A stretch of 64,000 nucleotides of DNA from NCBI GenBank assembly GCA_008711295.1, contig VUYV01000063.1, forward strand, positions 957,880-1,021,879, read 5' to 3'. The notes beneath the pieces were generated by a model that had not been told where the DNA came from, ran no database searches, and worked only from the letters and a program-made list of their open reading frames with translations. Positions within the stretch are counted from its first letter, which is position 1, and every line of letters begins with the position of its first letter. The translations under genes were made by a program, and so were the position numbers. The stretch is from Anarhynchus alexandrinus (lineage: Eukaryota; Chordata; Aves; Charadriiformes; Charadriidae). Positions 26,511 through 39,375 of the stretch are shown piece by piece.

Positions 26511-27180
26511 ATCATAGAATCAGCAAATCACGGAATGGTGAGATGTGGAAGGGACCTTAAAGATCATCGAGTTCCACCCCCTGCCCTGGGCAGGGACACC
26601 TCCCACCAGCCCAGGTTGCTCCAAGCCCCGTCCAACCTGGCCTTGAACACCTCCAGGGATGGGACAGCCACAGCTTCTCTGGGCAACCTGCGCCAGGGGC
26701 TCACCACCCTCACAGGAAAGAATTTCTTCCTCATATCTCATCTAAATCTCCACTCTTTCAGTGTAAAACCATTCCCCCTCGTCCTATCACTCCCTTCCCA
26801 GATCAAGAGTCCCTCCCCAGCTCTCCTGGAGCCCCTTTAGGCACTGGAAGGGGCTCTGAGGTCTCCCCGGAGCCTTCTCTTCTCCAGGCTGAACCCCCCA
26901 ACTCTCCCAGCCTGTCCTCCCAGCAGAGGGGCTCCAGCCCTCGCAGCATCTCCGGGGCCTCCTCTGGCCCCGCTCCAACAGCTCCGTGTCCTTCTGCTGT
27001 TGGGACCCCCCGAGCTGGAGGCAGCACTGCAGGGGGGTCTCCCCAGAGCGCAGCAGAGGGGCAGAATCCCCCCCTCGCCCTGCTGCCCACGCTGCTGGGG
27101 ATGCAGCCCGGGGTGCGGGGGGCTTTCTGGGCTGCCAGCGCACATTGCCTGCTCATGGTGAGCTTCTCAATCCACAGTCC
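26511..27180 (-). mobile_element. CR1 LINE 3' fragment, minus orientation
   Basis: The low-coordinate tail is slightly scrambled (ATCATAGAATCAGCAAATCA). The body is a good CR1 match: CACCTCCAGGGATGGG and GGGCAACCTGCGCCAG on the + strand. On the minus strand, pieces of ORF2 appear in three different frames ([42 protein letters not shown]). The copy therefore carries several indels. It is unusually GC-rich from 26850 to 27120, which makes false open frames on both strands. Confidence 0.94.
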
Positions 27181-27575
27181 CAGCACTATTTAGATCATGT
27201 GCATGGGTATAACGGGATTCGACCCAACTCGGGTTCCTGCAGCTTTTATCACTGTTTTTGTTTCCCAGACCGGTCCTCTACACACGGAGGCCGACAAAAG
27301 GTGAGGAACAATATTTTATGGCACTGGTTTCTGTGGCTGAGTGGGTACAATTTCACGCCAAAGAAGTCAGTAGGAAGATTCCCACTGAATCCACATGGAG
27401 TTATGGTTGTCACTATACTGGAAACTTTTTTAAAGGCCACTTCATGGATACGTGCCGTAGGGACGCATTTCTCCCAGCACTGCTGAACCGTGTGCTGGAG
27501 CTTTGGTTCACTGCGGGAGATTCCCAGTGACACCAGGGAAACCAAGATTTCAGTTTTGTTTCTCAGCTCTACTGA

Positions 27576-27593
27576 AGTCTATTTAAATAGACT
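27576..27593. repeat. Perfect 18-bp palindrome
   Basis: AGTCTATTTAAATAGACT is its own reverse complement with no spacer. It contains the TTTAAA core and CTATTTAAAT, which approaches a MEF2-type site but has six rather than four A/T bases between CTA and TAG. Confidence 0.9.
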
Positions 27594-30500
27594 CAAAAAA
27601 GTGCATGTATCCTTCTAACCTCTTGACGAAGCTATGAGATCAGGTTTGAAATTAATTATGTAATTAGAGGAAAAACTACCAAAGATTTTAAATCCTTATT
27701 TATTTGCCCATCTGTTAACAACAGTGCTCAAATATTGAGAGTTACAAAAATCTCTCTGTAATTATCTGGTTTTGTTTGTACAATATTCTGACTAAACAGT
27801 GACAAAGACTGCAAAGTATGATGTCATTCTGTGTCATACCTGTAGTGTGTAGGAGGGAAACAAGGGATATTTGCTGCTTTGAGAATGCAAATTCCACCAA
27901 CTCCCCTGGTAATGAATGGATTCATTTTTTCCATAACTCAGAATGTGAAAAAATAGCATTATATTATTATGCAGTTATTCTCAATAAATATTTGTAAGTA
28001 ATTTAAAGATACTATTTCAAAATATAAATAATTATGCCTTGATAGAAGGCAGTCAAGACTTGAAAGACTTAATTTCCTGAGGTGATTACTAAAGCTGACT
28101 TTATTTTCACATTACTCTGTATGGGATCACGCTTTTTTCCCCCCATTTTCTCTTTCTCTCCTAGAAATAGAAGAGAAACGAGAAACCAGTGAACATATTG
28201 GGATCCTAAGAGAGTCTGGCAGAAGAACCGATGCAAATTTTTAAAATCTCTAATTTTTCAAACCAAAGGAAGGGGTGCAAGAGGGGGTTGTGCAGTGTGT
28301 ACCTACGTCCCTGGTGACCTCCATGGACACCCAGCACGGACCTGCTGGCCTTACTGCTTGATGGCATCACAACAGCCGGAGTTTTAACAAGCTGTGATGT
28401 TTTCATTTCAGACCCGTCCTGAGAGCTTTTTTTCAGGGTCAGAAGAAGATTTTGGATTGTGCTAGCCCATAATCGGAGTCCTGAGATGGAACCTGAAGAA
28501 TACATTTCTCATTTTGCATTCAAAATTGAATTAGCTGTTATTAGCATACAATAATTCTGTAAGCATAAAAGATGGGTGAGGAAAGATAAAAGAACTATGT
28601 GCAAAGTTACAGTTTTCAAATAAAAGAATGTGCTTAACCACCGTTTTCCATCACACCAGTAGGTCTCTGCTTTGAAGGATCTGTTTAATTATCTTCTTTG
28701 TTTAAACCCTTCAGGGTGTAAATTCAAGCATATTTTAGGGAAGAGCGCTCCCAGAAAATCAAAACCTTCTGGCAGAAAGTCAATTCTACTTGTATTTTTA
28801 ATGTACAGCGATGTGATTTTCCAAACTATGGTTATTGTGTTATGGTTCCCACCAAACCATTCATCCTGAGGGTTAACAGAGTAGGGGTGAAAATCTTCAC
28901 CTCCAGCAGTGCTACAGGAGCATTATTGGGATTCCAGCTCCCCAACGGACACGGTGCAGGGCAAGCACCCGGTCAGCAATTAAGAACTAATGAGTTTAAC
29001 TGAATAATGGATATCGATTAGTGACATTTATTTCTGATAAAATGAGAAGAGCCAGCAAAAGGCAGAGACGTTGAAACTAATTAGAGCCGAAGCAATCCAC
29101 CGAAACAAAGTCAAAGCAGTCATCTGAACTAACGATGCCCGGGACAACGAGGAGCAGTAACACCCACGGCCACCCACGGACACACAGAAGAACTCCAGTA
29201 GGGAGGAAAACTCTGACCTGAGCCAGAGTTTTGTCATAGGAAAGGTGGCAGATCAGGCTCACAGAGACTCTCTTTTGGTGTCTCTCTTGCCCTTCTTCCC
29301 ATTTGCTGTCATTCCTGATCTTGCCAAACGCTCTGCTCAACACAAACGGGCTGTACATCGCTCTTCCTGGCTTTTAGCACTCGTTTTTTAAAAAAAAACA
29401 CCTACAAATTAAGCCTGGAATTCTGCAGGGCAGTTTTGCTGTCAAGCTTTTGGGAGAATGCCCCGTATCCAGGGGAGTTAAAGAGGTCACTGAAATTGGA
29501 GACCCTTTTTCCCTGGAGGGGACGGAAGAGTAGGAGAAGACTGACTGATGGAAGTGGAAACTTCTGATCCTAATCAGAGGGAGCATGAGGGCAGGGTGAC
29601 CTGACCCGGCTGTGTGCACCGTGGAAAGAAGGGAGCTTCGACCAGGATGGAAGAAAGAGAAGGAGGAACGCCATGGTCTGTCCTTGGGCTCTAGCCTTCT
29701 GCCCGTGTTACAGTCAACCATCATAGTTTTGACCTTAAAATCTAATATTCCTGAATATAGGATAGAATATTACTTGCAATGTTGCCTTTACCTTCTTTAC
29801 AACCCTATTTCTCATTAGTTTTGGTGTTACTAGTGGGAAGGGTTTTCCCCAACACGCGGCAATGTCTCCTCCAGACAGCCACTGTCCCCCACCGGAGGGA
29901 CAAAAATATTCTTCACCAGCCCTCTCACTGACCAGATCACATTAGTCACATGCAGTATTTTTAATTCTGGATTTGCCTATAACATATTAAGCCTTTTTTC
30001 AATATTTTTCAACATCCTCCTCATTTATGTACGTGAGGAGCTATACAGAGGATATACGACACGGATTTATTTATTTAGATATCACGCAAATTTTTCTGAT
30101 GAATTCTATGAAAATCTCAAAATATTCTGGAGATTGTTAGTTAATATTTTTGCTGTTCTAATTAGACTTATCAAATACATAAAATATCACATTTTATAAT
30201 GAAATATTTCACGCATTAGCAAATAGTCTCATTTTACATATAGAAAGACATAAAGTCTAAGTTTAACAGGTTTTTAAGCTTCCATTAAACAAAAAAATTT
30301 ATTATTACAGTACTCTCTGTGCCATATAAAGTAGAAGCATATATTACACGACCGCAATAAAATTACATGCTGAATTAAACACGTACTACTGCAATATTTT
30401 AATCCCCTATTTATTTTTTAGTTTTACTGTGGTGCCCAGTAGAGTAATCTAAATACAGAGAAGCTTTCAAATAGGAAAGCCCATGAAGAGCGAAAGCAGT

Positions 30501-31559
30501 GGTGAATCTGGAGAGGGGGTATGTCTACACTGTGAGATTTCCTTCAGGAAATAACTAGCAGCTCATGTAATTTTTCCCTTACAGTTTCCCAAATGGTCCG
30601 GCATTTGGAGCCTCCTGTCCGAAGGGGAAGGAGAGATCCTCCTTGCCCCTTCATGGCACACGTGGCAGAAGGCACTGCTGCCTGATTTTCAGTGAAATCT
30701 CACCGGGGAACCAATTTAAGTAATTTCAGTAAAGAAAACCTCCGGGAATGTCTCCATGACAGTACAGTTTTTCAGCTGATGATAAAAGTTTTTCATTTTA
30801 AAACTGCAACAGCCACACAACGCTCTGTTACAGGCTTTGAAATAAGCGGTGCTGGCGCTTGCCAGTACCCGTGCGCCAGACCTTGTAATTCTTTCACAGC
30901 CATAGGAAAGAAATGTTCAAGAAATTCAACTTTCATTCCCAAAAGGTCCCCTTTGTACGCGGGCAGCAGCAATCTTTCACTTCAAAATTAATACTTCTAA
31001 TATCTTGGAAGTTACAGCTAATTTTCTACAGATTCTTTACTAGGCGTTTTTGGATGTGCTTGCTTGTGGTGAGTCCTCATGGGATAAAGAGACATTATAG
31101 GAATTTATTTTTTTTTTTTTAAAGAAAGGATAATATTGTTAAGATTAAATAAGTTGAACAACAAAAGAATAAGTCTGTTATCTTTGGAAAGAATCAAGAT
31201 GCTTTCTCAAACATCTAAGCCCCTGTACTTCCTGAAAAAGACATCAAGGCTAAAACAAAGTATTCTGATTTTTACACAAAAAGCAAAAAAAAATCCCATA
31301 TTTTGCTAGTAGGCACTTTGTGGCTTTTTGAGGATAACAAAGACCTGAAACAATTTAAATGCATTACAGTTATGCATATTCATAAAGATATGCTGAACAG
31401 ATAACACAGCAAATGGTTTAATTGAAAAATCAGCCAGTGTGAATATTTTTTCCTGTGAATCATGGAAATGCGACAAGATCTGTTCATTAATATAATCTCA
31501 TTTATTTGACATTATTCTTGTCACTTAATATAATCTTCATACAAAGAGTAAAAAATGGA

Positions 31560-31750
31560 AATTACCACAAAAGTAAAGAGAAAAAATAAATCGAGAAAAA
31601 CAGAAAAGGAAACAATGTCCCTGGAAAATGTAAAAGAATATAGGTTACATTAATCGCAAGTATGAGAAAAGAAATATAATGAATGAGGAAAAAAGCAAAC
31701 AGAATGCAGAGATAAAGAAAAGAGAAAAAGGGGAGGGAAAAACCCCCAGA
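31560..31750. repeat. Purine-rich (mainly A/G) stretch
   Basis: The + strand is dominated by A and G, with blocks such as GAGGAAAAAAGCAAA and AAGAAAAGAGAAAAAGGGGA. It is low-complexity and has no coding potential. Confidence 0.7.
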
Positions 31751-31849
31751 ACATGAAGAAAGTGCTTAGCACGGGGAAGAGCTTTGCAGCACACCAATCC
31801 ATCCTGGAGGTCACATCCTTCACCAGCTTTAGGCCTTGAAATTTTGTAC

Positions 31850-31873
31850 TTTTACATCGTAATTTTACATCGT
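31850..31873. repeat. 11-bp direct repeat, period 13
   Basis: TTTTACATCGT occurs at 31850-31860 and 31863-31873 with AA between. It is a recent-looking small duplication. Confidence 0.85.
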
Positions 31874-34212
31874 TTTCATTTAGACAGGAAGCAAATGGCG
31901 ATCCTCAGAGAGTGTGAAGCAGCACAGTCCCACACACTATCGATCGGAAGCCCGAAAGCGATGCTGCTGGTACCAGCAGAAGATCTGGCCCCAATGATGA
32001 GCAATATAGCAAAACAGAGTAACTGTCACACACTGGCTTCTTCTGATCCGGTATGAATTTAATATGACTGCGCCATAGATTTCATTTTGTGGATTAAAAA
32101 TTATGGTTATGGACATTTCGGTAGTGGAAGCGCCCAACTGGTATCAGCTGGGGCTAGAGAGAATTACCGTCTGTTCAGGAGTGTGTTCTATGCAGCACTA
32201 TTTTTTGTACTTTATTTCCAGACTTGTTCAGTGGGTAAAATGGGTGGCAACTGCACAGCTTTACAATAGGTAGGGAACTTTTCTGAAAAATGAATGGAAA
32301 TATGATGGTAAAGAAACACAAATGCTAACAAGGAAGGAACCTATGAGAGATATCAATCCTGCATTGAAATCTCTTCATCATGTAATGTCCAGTTCTGTCT
32401 TCGGATCACTTGGTAGTAGAGAAGGATAGTATTTCAGATTAAGAAAAGCAACATTAATCTGCTGATACTGGTGTTGGCATCAACGATACAGTAAGTGTCT
32501 GCTTGGAGAACCGCACTGCGAGCAGCATGCGGCCGGGCGATGGAGGGAAGCAGGGTCTGCTCCCAGGAGAAGCCAAAGAACTCAAACTCAACGTGAGCCC
32601 TTCAGGAAGGGAATGGACTGTAGTAACCATTTCAGACAACTGTCCAGGTGGATCGGCCCTACCCTCCTACCCGCAGATCTGCAAGCAGCAACGTCTGTGG
32701 CCAAGTGGTCCAGCACCGGACTCCTACATCACCTCTTTGGTGGCTGAAGCAGTGCAGATCAACAGCTCTTGATGCCACACCAATGCTGCCGATGGACATC
32801 TCCTTGGTTAATCAACACCGCAACAACGTGTGAACGTTATTAGATGCGTTTGAAATGGGATCCAAAACAGAATATTGGTCCTACGTAACGGAAGGACCAA
32901 CCCTGCTACCTGCTCTCTCTTACAAGAAAATGTGATTTATAGCAAAAGTACTGTTATTCTGTGCCTTTAAATAAGCGGATATTGACCCTTTCCCACTTTT
33001 GTTACCCTAGCAAAAATAGGCCAATTTATTCTTGATTAGCTTTACTCATTTCTTTCCAAGAAAGCCCACTCCACCGTACACGATGCTCCTGGTCTCTGTT
33101 GAACTGGATTCCACGGAGCTCTGCTCCGTTGGTGCTGCGGAGCCCCAGCGTACATGTCCCCCGCTTCTGGCCTCTTTACAGCCGTTAGATCCCTTACCAG
33201 GTGAGTGACACATGAAAAAGACATTTGCGTGCCTATTAAGTGCCATTTCTCATCAGGTGTATATTTATTAAGTTCTGTATAATTTTAACAAGCTATAGGA
33301 TGGTTTATGGGTCAAATTGAAGATCTACCTTCTGCCTTATTAAACCTTATGTGCGAAATTCCCCTTGAAATTGAAAAAAAAAATGAACAAAACTGTAAAA
33401 AAAAAATTTTTTTTTGGACATACATTCAGCACAGAAAAACACGATTCAGAGATATATGTAGGTATCAAACCTGTGCACTGCCTATGTTGGTGTACACAAA
33501 TTCTGTTCAAAGTTGTCAGCTTTTGGTCAGCATTCCATCACTGGTCTTCCTTCCTGGCCATCATTCCAGAGACCATCTCTGCTAATTAAATTAAAAAGGA
33601 ATTGTCAAGAATACTGCACAAGAATGAAAAACTCCAGCACTCTCCTATACGTTGTTTATGATCCTCATAAAATACTTGTGCGTTAGGTGTAATTTAAACT
33701 GTGAGCTCCTGATAAAGTACCATCCGTACTTATGATGCTGTATAAATAACAAAAAGGAAATAATGCAATCTATCAAATGCTCAAGGCTGAAAACTCATTT
33801 AGTCCTAAATTATTTCAGTTACTATGACCACAGATATTTAAATGTGAGATAAATTCTTACAAAGTCAGTTGTTAATAGACACTATTAACTAAAATTTATA
33901 TTAGTAATTGTAGATATTATTAACTGTGTGAACTGATAAAAAAGAAAAGCCTAATTGGAAAATGGAGATTAACTTCATTAGAGAGAACATAACGATATAA
34001 CATATCTTGTTTGACTTCTCCGAATAACTAGACCTTACAGCCAAGTAGTCTGAAATGGACGTGTTCTCCACAGGTCAGAATCTGAGTTTGCATCCACGTC
34101 GTACTGCTGAGTAGCGCCCACACAGCGTACAGCAGGACAAACGGAAAGAACCCCCCTGGAATTCAGTGGAGATACACATACAGAAATCACATTTTTAGTG
34201 CCCTGGGAAGCA

Positions 34213-34243
34213 GGGAGGGAGGGATGGATGGATGGATGGATGG
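34213..34243. repeat. (GGGA)/(GGAT) microsatellite
   Basis: GGGA units pass into five GGAT units and end in GG. This is a typical tetranucleotide microsatellite and probably polymorphic. Confidence 0.95.
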
Positions 34244-37200
34244 TTGATATGCTTTCAAATTGTATGGGAAAGTAAGTCTAAAAATAACCAAACCTGAATT
34301 AAAAAAAAAAAATTAAAGAAAATTAAATAAAATCCCTGCACGACAGTCTGGCAAACAGAATCCACTGAAAGTGCTAGACGTAGGTGAATTTTAAGATTTA
34401 TTTTACAAATACTTGTTAGTACAAGTGATCGGTATATATAATTTTTCATGAATGTTTATTGTGATACAATGTTTTTTTAAAATGCAATGTGCAACAAACA
34501 AGCTATGAGAGCTTTATGACTGCTCCCTATAAAGTCCCATCTATCACTAAGACTGAAGAGAAATAACTTGAAGAGAGATACAGAGCTCTATCAGAATAAA
34601 CAGGCAGAGGAAAAATAAATGTTTCCGTATTTTGTTATTTTTCAATTAGAAGGAAAAATCAGGAAATGATCGCAGTATTTGTTCTGTCAATGCCAAAATT
34701 CTCATAAAAGCAAACAGTAACACACTGGATAAACTATGGGGCTTTTTATTTCACAGTATTTTCAGTCCATTTATACAGAACCTTGTAAATATATGCTCTA
34801 TTTTTGCCAGATTAAAAACTGATTTCAATAAGGACTGCTTGAAATCTGCTTTCATAGTCCCAATGTTAAGCCCTTTTACTTTCTTTATTTTACGACTATG
34901 ACTCTACTGTTCATGTTTTATATTCCCCCTCTGAGACCACCGTACATGAAATAGGAATAAAGACTGAACTTCAGGAAGTCTGTCTCCTCTGTTTAAATAG
35001 AGACTTCTCTCTCATTCTGTACGTTAATGTCACGTAACATCTCAGCGCAGTATTTAATCATCCAAAGGAGAGAGAGACCACTTTCATAGAGATGTAAAAT
35101 CTTATTTTTAGCAAATTAGGAAAGTGTCCACTTTTCAGGGTCATTACTCACAACTGTGACAATACATTGCTCAGCGCTGGTGCCTATTTGATGGAGAAAT
35201 AAAAATGAAGAATACCAGATCATTAGAGGTCTTTATGCTATTTGATTATTGAATACTGAGGCAGTTAATTTTTTAAAAGGACTACAAATGGCAATATTCA
35301 TCTGTGTTAGTCAGCTCAGGGATTGACCAGCCCCGGTGGCCTCAGCTGTGGGCAGGTGGAGATGGTTTACACTCAGGGGAATCAACAAGAACTTAGAGCA
35401 GCTCCCCAATCCCAAGGCTTTTCCATCAACCTGTGATTACTGGATTGAAATATATTAATTGAATTGGCTGAAATATTCCACCCAAATGCTCCCCTTTTAT
35501 ATATAAAACACTCTTATCTGAAAGGCTTCTTACTACCAGTTTAAAGCCAGTGGAAAGATTTTCCTACAGGAGAAAATAATCTATTTCATGAAAAAGTTGC
35601 CACTGGTTTCTAAAGTTTGACCATGTGTGCTGATGAATGTAATTTGCATGTAGAGATGGACTCAAGTCTACTTTAAGACCTCAAACGTAGCTCCCTGCAT
35701 GACAGAAGGGGTGAATGACAGAACTGCAGCTTGCAGGTAGGACAAAAAATGTAGGGGGGGGAAAAAACCAAAATAGCACATGCTACTGTCTATAACCTTA
35801 TTACTAAGTAAACCAGAGCTGAGGTGGGTAACAAAACTGTCAGATTTTAAGAACTGCATGCACTTCCATCGGTTGGTAGAGTGCTGCTGGGTGCAGTTGT
35901 TTAGGTTAACTTCATGCAACAGAAAAAGATGGGTTGACTTACACTACCTATGTGACCTATCTTGCATGTATTTTAAAATGAGATGAATTATCCTCCCTTC
36001 ACTGATCACTGAGGGAGAATAGATGAAAACATAGACTAAATACTTACCATTTGAACTATTTTAGGTAGAAGAGACATATCCTAGCTAAACTGCTCTGGCA
36101 GAAATGGTGAGAACGGTGCTAGCCCTTCTGCTCCCATCTGAGTTGCTGCCATAAATGCTGGTAAATTGCCCTTAAGGAGCACATTTAGCTCCTGTAGCAG
36201 AATATAGGGTCCAGAATCCACACCCCATCCCATGTTGCATGTAGTATTTTTTTAATCCATTAAAACTGATGGAGCACTGAGATAAGTATTCAGTTTTCTG
36301 TATTGCTTGATAGGACACTGTGATGATGTAGCCTGAGCAATAAGATATAGCTCTTGCTTCATTTTCATCTATTTATATATTCCAGAAAGCTGACCTGGTT
36401 TTTTATATCCCATCTCGCTCATCAAAACTGCACCGCATTTGCAGAACCAAATCCATCACCTCTGCACCTGCGTAATCATTTACCCCAGAGCAAAACAGTA
36501 TAAAGGGAAAACTGGGACCGCAACCCCAAATTGCAATACTTTGCAGGGTTATAACTGAACAGGGAAGGTGAAATTGTGAAATAGGCCAATTATTATTTCC
36601 ACCCCAGCCTGTTGCTTCCTTGATACGTAATCCAAGCTCGTCTTTTACTCAGCTTTACTCTTCGCTGTGAAGGCTAAGCTGACACATAGCAACTTACATT
36701 TATTTCTCATCTAGCCTTACAGCTCTGGCAGCAAGGAAATTTTCTTCTCCGTTGTGATTCCTAGCATCCAGTCAGGAAAAAAACCTGTGGTCTGTAAGTT
36801 GCTGCTGCCCTGTCATCAGCAAATATGATGGTTTAATTAGTATTTTCGTGGGTGAGCCACGAGGAAACCGCTTCAAAAGGTGACAACCTTGCACAGGAGA
36901 TGCTGCTGGGCATGGAAGTCTGCCTGCAACACTAAATCAGAGAGATAATTCTGCCGAATGGGTAAGGTTAAACAGATGTAAAACAGGTGCATCTGCCATC
37001 AGAGCCAAGCTCTGGATCTCTGGGGCCCACCAATGCCTTCAGCTAGAGAAGGTAGCAAGAATTAAGGAAAGAATGTTTGTGTAGCTACTTGAATCCTCAC
37101 TTCTGCCAGGTACACAACCCAGGGAGTAAGTTAAATTGTTTCTGCAACACATCACCAGAAACCTCCTTCCGCACGGTGTAGCTGAACCCTAATAAAATCC

Positions 37201-38944
37201 TGCGTGGGACCAGGTTTTCACTCTCGTGTTTATCATTACTCCTTAGTACATTCTTCAGCCAATTACTTGTCCTCATAATTGCATTTCTACGTAATCCATT
37301 TTGATTTATTTGTCAAACACAATTTTGAGACGCGCAGTGTCAAATGCTTTAGTAAATTTTAGATGCCTTAATGTACTTCCTTCTCTTCTTCCACTAATTT
37401 AGAATTTAATTAAAAAAGTAATCATTTTTTACTTGGCATGATTTGTTCTTTACATACCCATGTAAGCGATCCTATTTTAAAAATTAAATACAACTGTGAA
37501 CCTTACATTAACTTCAAATGTTTTCTCTGAGGAAGCATGACATGTCAGTCAACGCTATTTGTCTCGAGAGGAAAAATACTTTATATCCTAAAAGACCCCC
37601 AAAGTTATTTCTATTTTTGTGCTTTCCCTGGTGCATTTCTATCACACAGCTCATTTTTTGAAGCCAAAGAGCAAAATGGCAGATCATTTTTACATAGTTT
37701 TTATATAGTTTTAGATTTTTACTCGGTATGGCCCAAATATACACGATCTATATAGAGTGAGATCAGACTTTTTTTTTATTATGAGTGATATCTGTTTTAT
37801 TAAGTTAAATATGACATACTGGTTGCATAAATCTCCCCTCCAGCAGAAAATCTTTTCACTTTATACATATATATTCATCCCCCAGAATTATGAATTACTG
37901 GTAAGTATAGTTTAAGTGTTAGTACCTGAAGAGTCACCTGGTCTATAGGCTGCACAGTCTATACAGGTTGCCTAGTTAAGGAGAAGGATGGGCACCATTA
38001 AGAGATGATTTATCCCATCCTGACACAGCTGAGATGAACTGGAGGAGCGCTTTCTGCAGCAATCTTCTTTCCCCGCTGGCCACCACGTACCCTAGATGAC
38101 TAGCTTCAACCGGGCTCCAACTCCTTACAAGTAGAGTTGTTCTGCCCCAAATTCTTACCCAATAAAAATAAAAACAATGATACCAATAATCTGAATTGCT
38201 CTTTGAAAGCTGCCAAACCCGAAGACGACATTCAGTACCACAATGCCTTTTGTTTGGCTGAAAGTATCTGCTGAAAACGGAATAATAGAAAGGTGAATTT
38301 GACTCACCTTGCTGTATCTGTGTAATGCATTAATTTTTCCAGGACCAAACTTTAGTACTTCTTTTTTTGTCTTGAAGTTTAAACATTAGCAAACAGTTTG
38401 TCACTGAAGAAATTTTTTACGTGTAGTATCTCCAACTTCTGTCAAAATAACTTGCAGTGAACACTAACAGCAATCTGAAAAATCCAAAGAATGAAAAAAT
38501 ACATGTTATTTGTTAGAACTCCTGTATCTTTACAATGCAGAAGAACAGAATCAATATCACATAGCAACGAAAGGTCTAGTAAATCATTTCATACATACCA
38601 GTTCATATTTACTTATAATTATAATTCACAGGAGCACATTCCTGCAATCAAGAGACAGGGATGCACAGCATGAAAAAACATTTAGCACAGGGCAGACTGC
38701 ATGAATAATTGCCTGTCAGAGTGGCTTATTAAAGGGAAACTACGATTTTACAAGACAATTCTTGTATCTGCTTGTCTAATCTAAAGACAGATAGCTATAT
38801 AAATGCAAAGAGTTCAAGCAAAAAATATTTCTTACTCTGAAGTTGAATTAAAAGTTCAGGTTTTAAAGCATTAAAAGAACCATCAAAATGTGACAATTTT
38901 GATACACGCGTAAGCACAGACCTTTCTAAATTGGAAAGTTAATC

Positions 38945-39375
38945 CTTTGCGTTTTAAGGGAGCGGTGGTATTCGCAGGCAGGGAGAGGAAGGGGATGGCA
39001 GCGTGGCTATGGAAACCGTACTCCCTTATGCAAGCAAAGGTACCTGGTGACGTCATCTAAGGTAAGAGCAGATGTACCCGGGGTGCCAGCGCAATCCAAT
39101 TCGCCTGCCGGAGCAGGCTGCTGCCTTCCAGGCGGGATCACCAGCAGGCACTTACTGGCATGACCGGAGTCTCGGAAAACACCATTTTCCCTCTCAGTGC
39201 TTTCCCAGGTTTGGCAATTTTCAACGAGCACCTCGTGCCCCAGCTCGCCCCCGGCGTTTGCTGCAGCTCTCCCCAGCATCACCACGTGCGCGCATCCTTG
39301 CAGCAGGCGCTGCTCCCCGACGGACTCGCTCCCGACACCGGGCGCTTCTGCGGAGGTGGGAAGTTCGGTTTCCCG
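38945..39375. promoter_or_regulatory. CpG-rich islet with CRE, X-box-like and E-box sites
   Basis: CpG rises sharply (about 25 in 39061-39377) between AT-rich flanks. Direct matches include TGACGTCA at 39048-39055, CACGTG at 39283-39288, and GTGGCTATGGAAAC at 39003-39016. CREB/ATF, bHLH (USF/MYC-type) and RFX factors bind such sequences in vertebrates. A + frame of 133 codons (39072-39473) and a minus frame of 92 codons cross it, but neither resembles a known protein. It could be a distal promoter of the gene starting at 48.6 kb, a promoter of an unannotated RNA, or an enhancer. Confidence 0.55.
39003..39055. promoter_or_regulatory. RFX X-box-like site plus perfect CRE
   Basis: GTGGCTATGGAAAC differs from the X-box consensus GTNRCCNNRGYAAC at two positions and keeps the GGAAAC half-site. 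The palindromic CRE TGACGTCA begins 31 bases after its end. RFX and CREB sites work together in some vertebrate promoters, usually with closer spacing, so co-operation here is inference. Confidence 0.45.

Larger units (their letters stand above)
27181..38944. other. Long gene-free AT-rich stretch
   Basis: Nearly 12 kb with no exon, RNA gene or recent transposon that I can recognise. The longest frames (about 100 codons) are within chance expectation. The centre, about 30,000-31,750, is strongly AT-rich. Local repeats are listed separately. Confidence 0.55.

Noticed and set aside
27212..27235. GGGATTCGACCC, tRNA B-box-like
   Set aside because: No A-box at the right distance, no cloverleaf arms and no T-run terminator.
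33660..33760. Resemblance to the 'TGTGAGCTCC...TATAAATAA' tail of an old amniote SINE
   Set aside because: Only one or two short blocks match and the order is not convincing. A profile-HMM repeat search would be needed.
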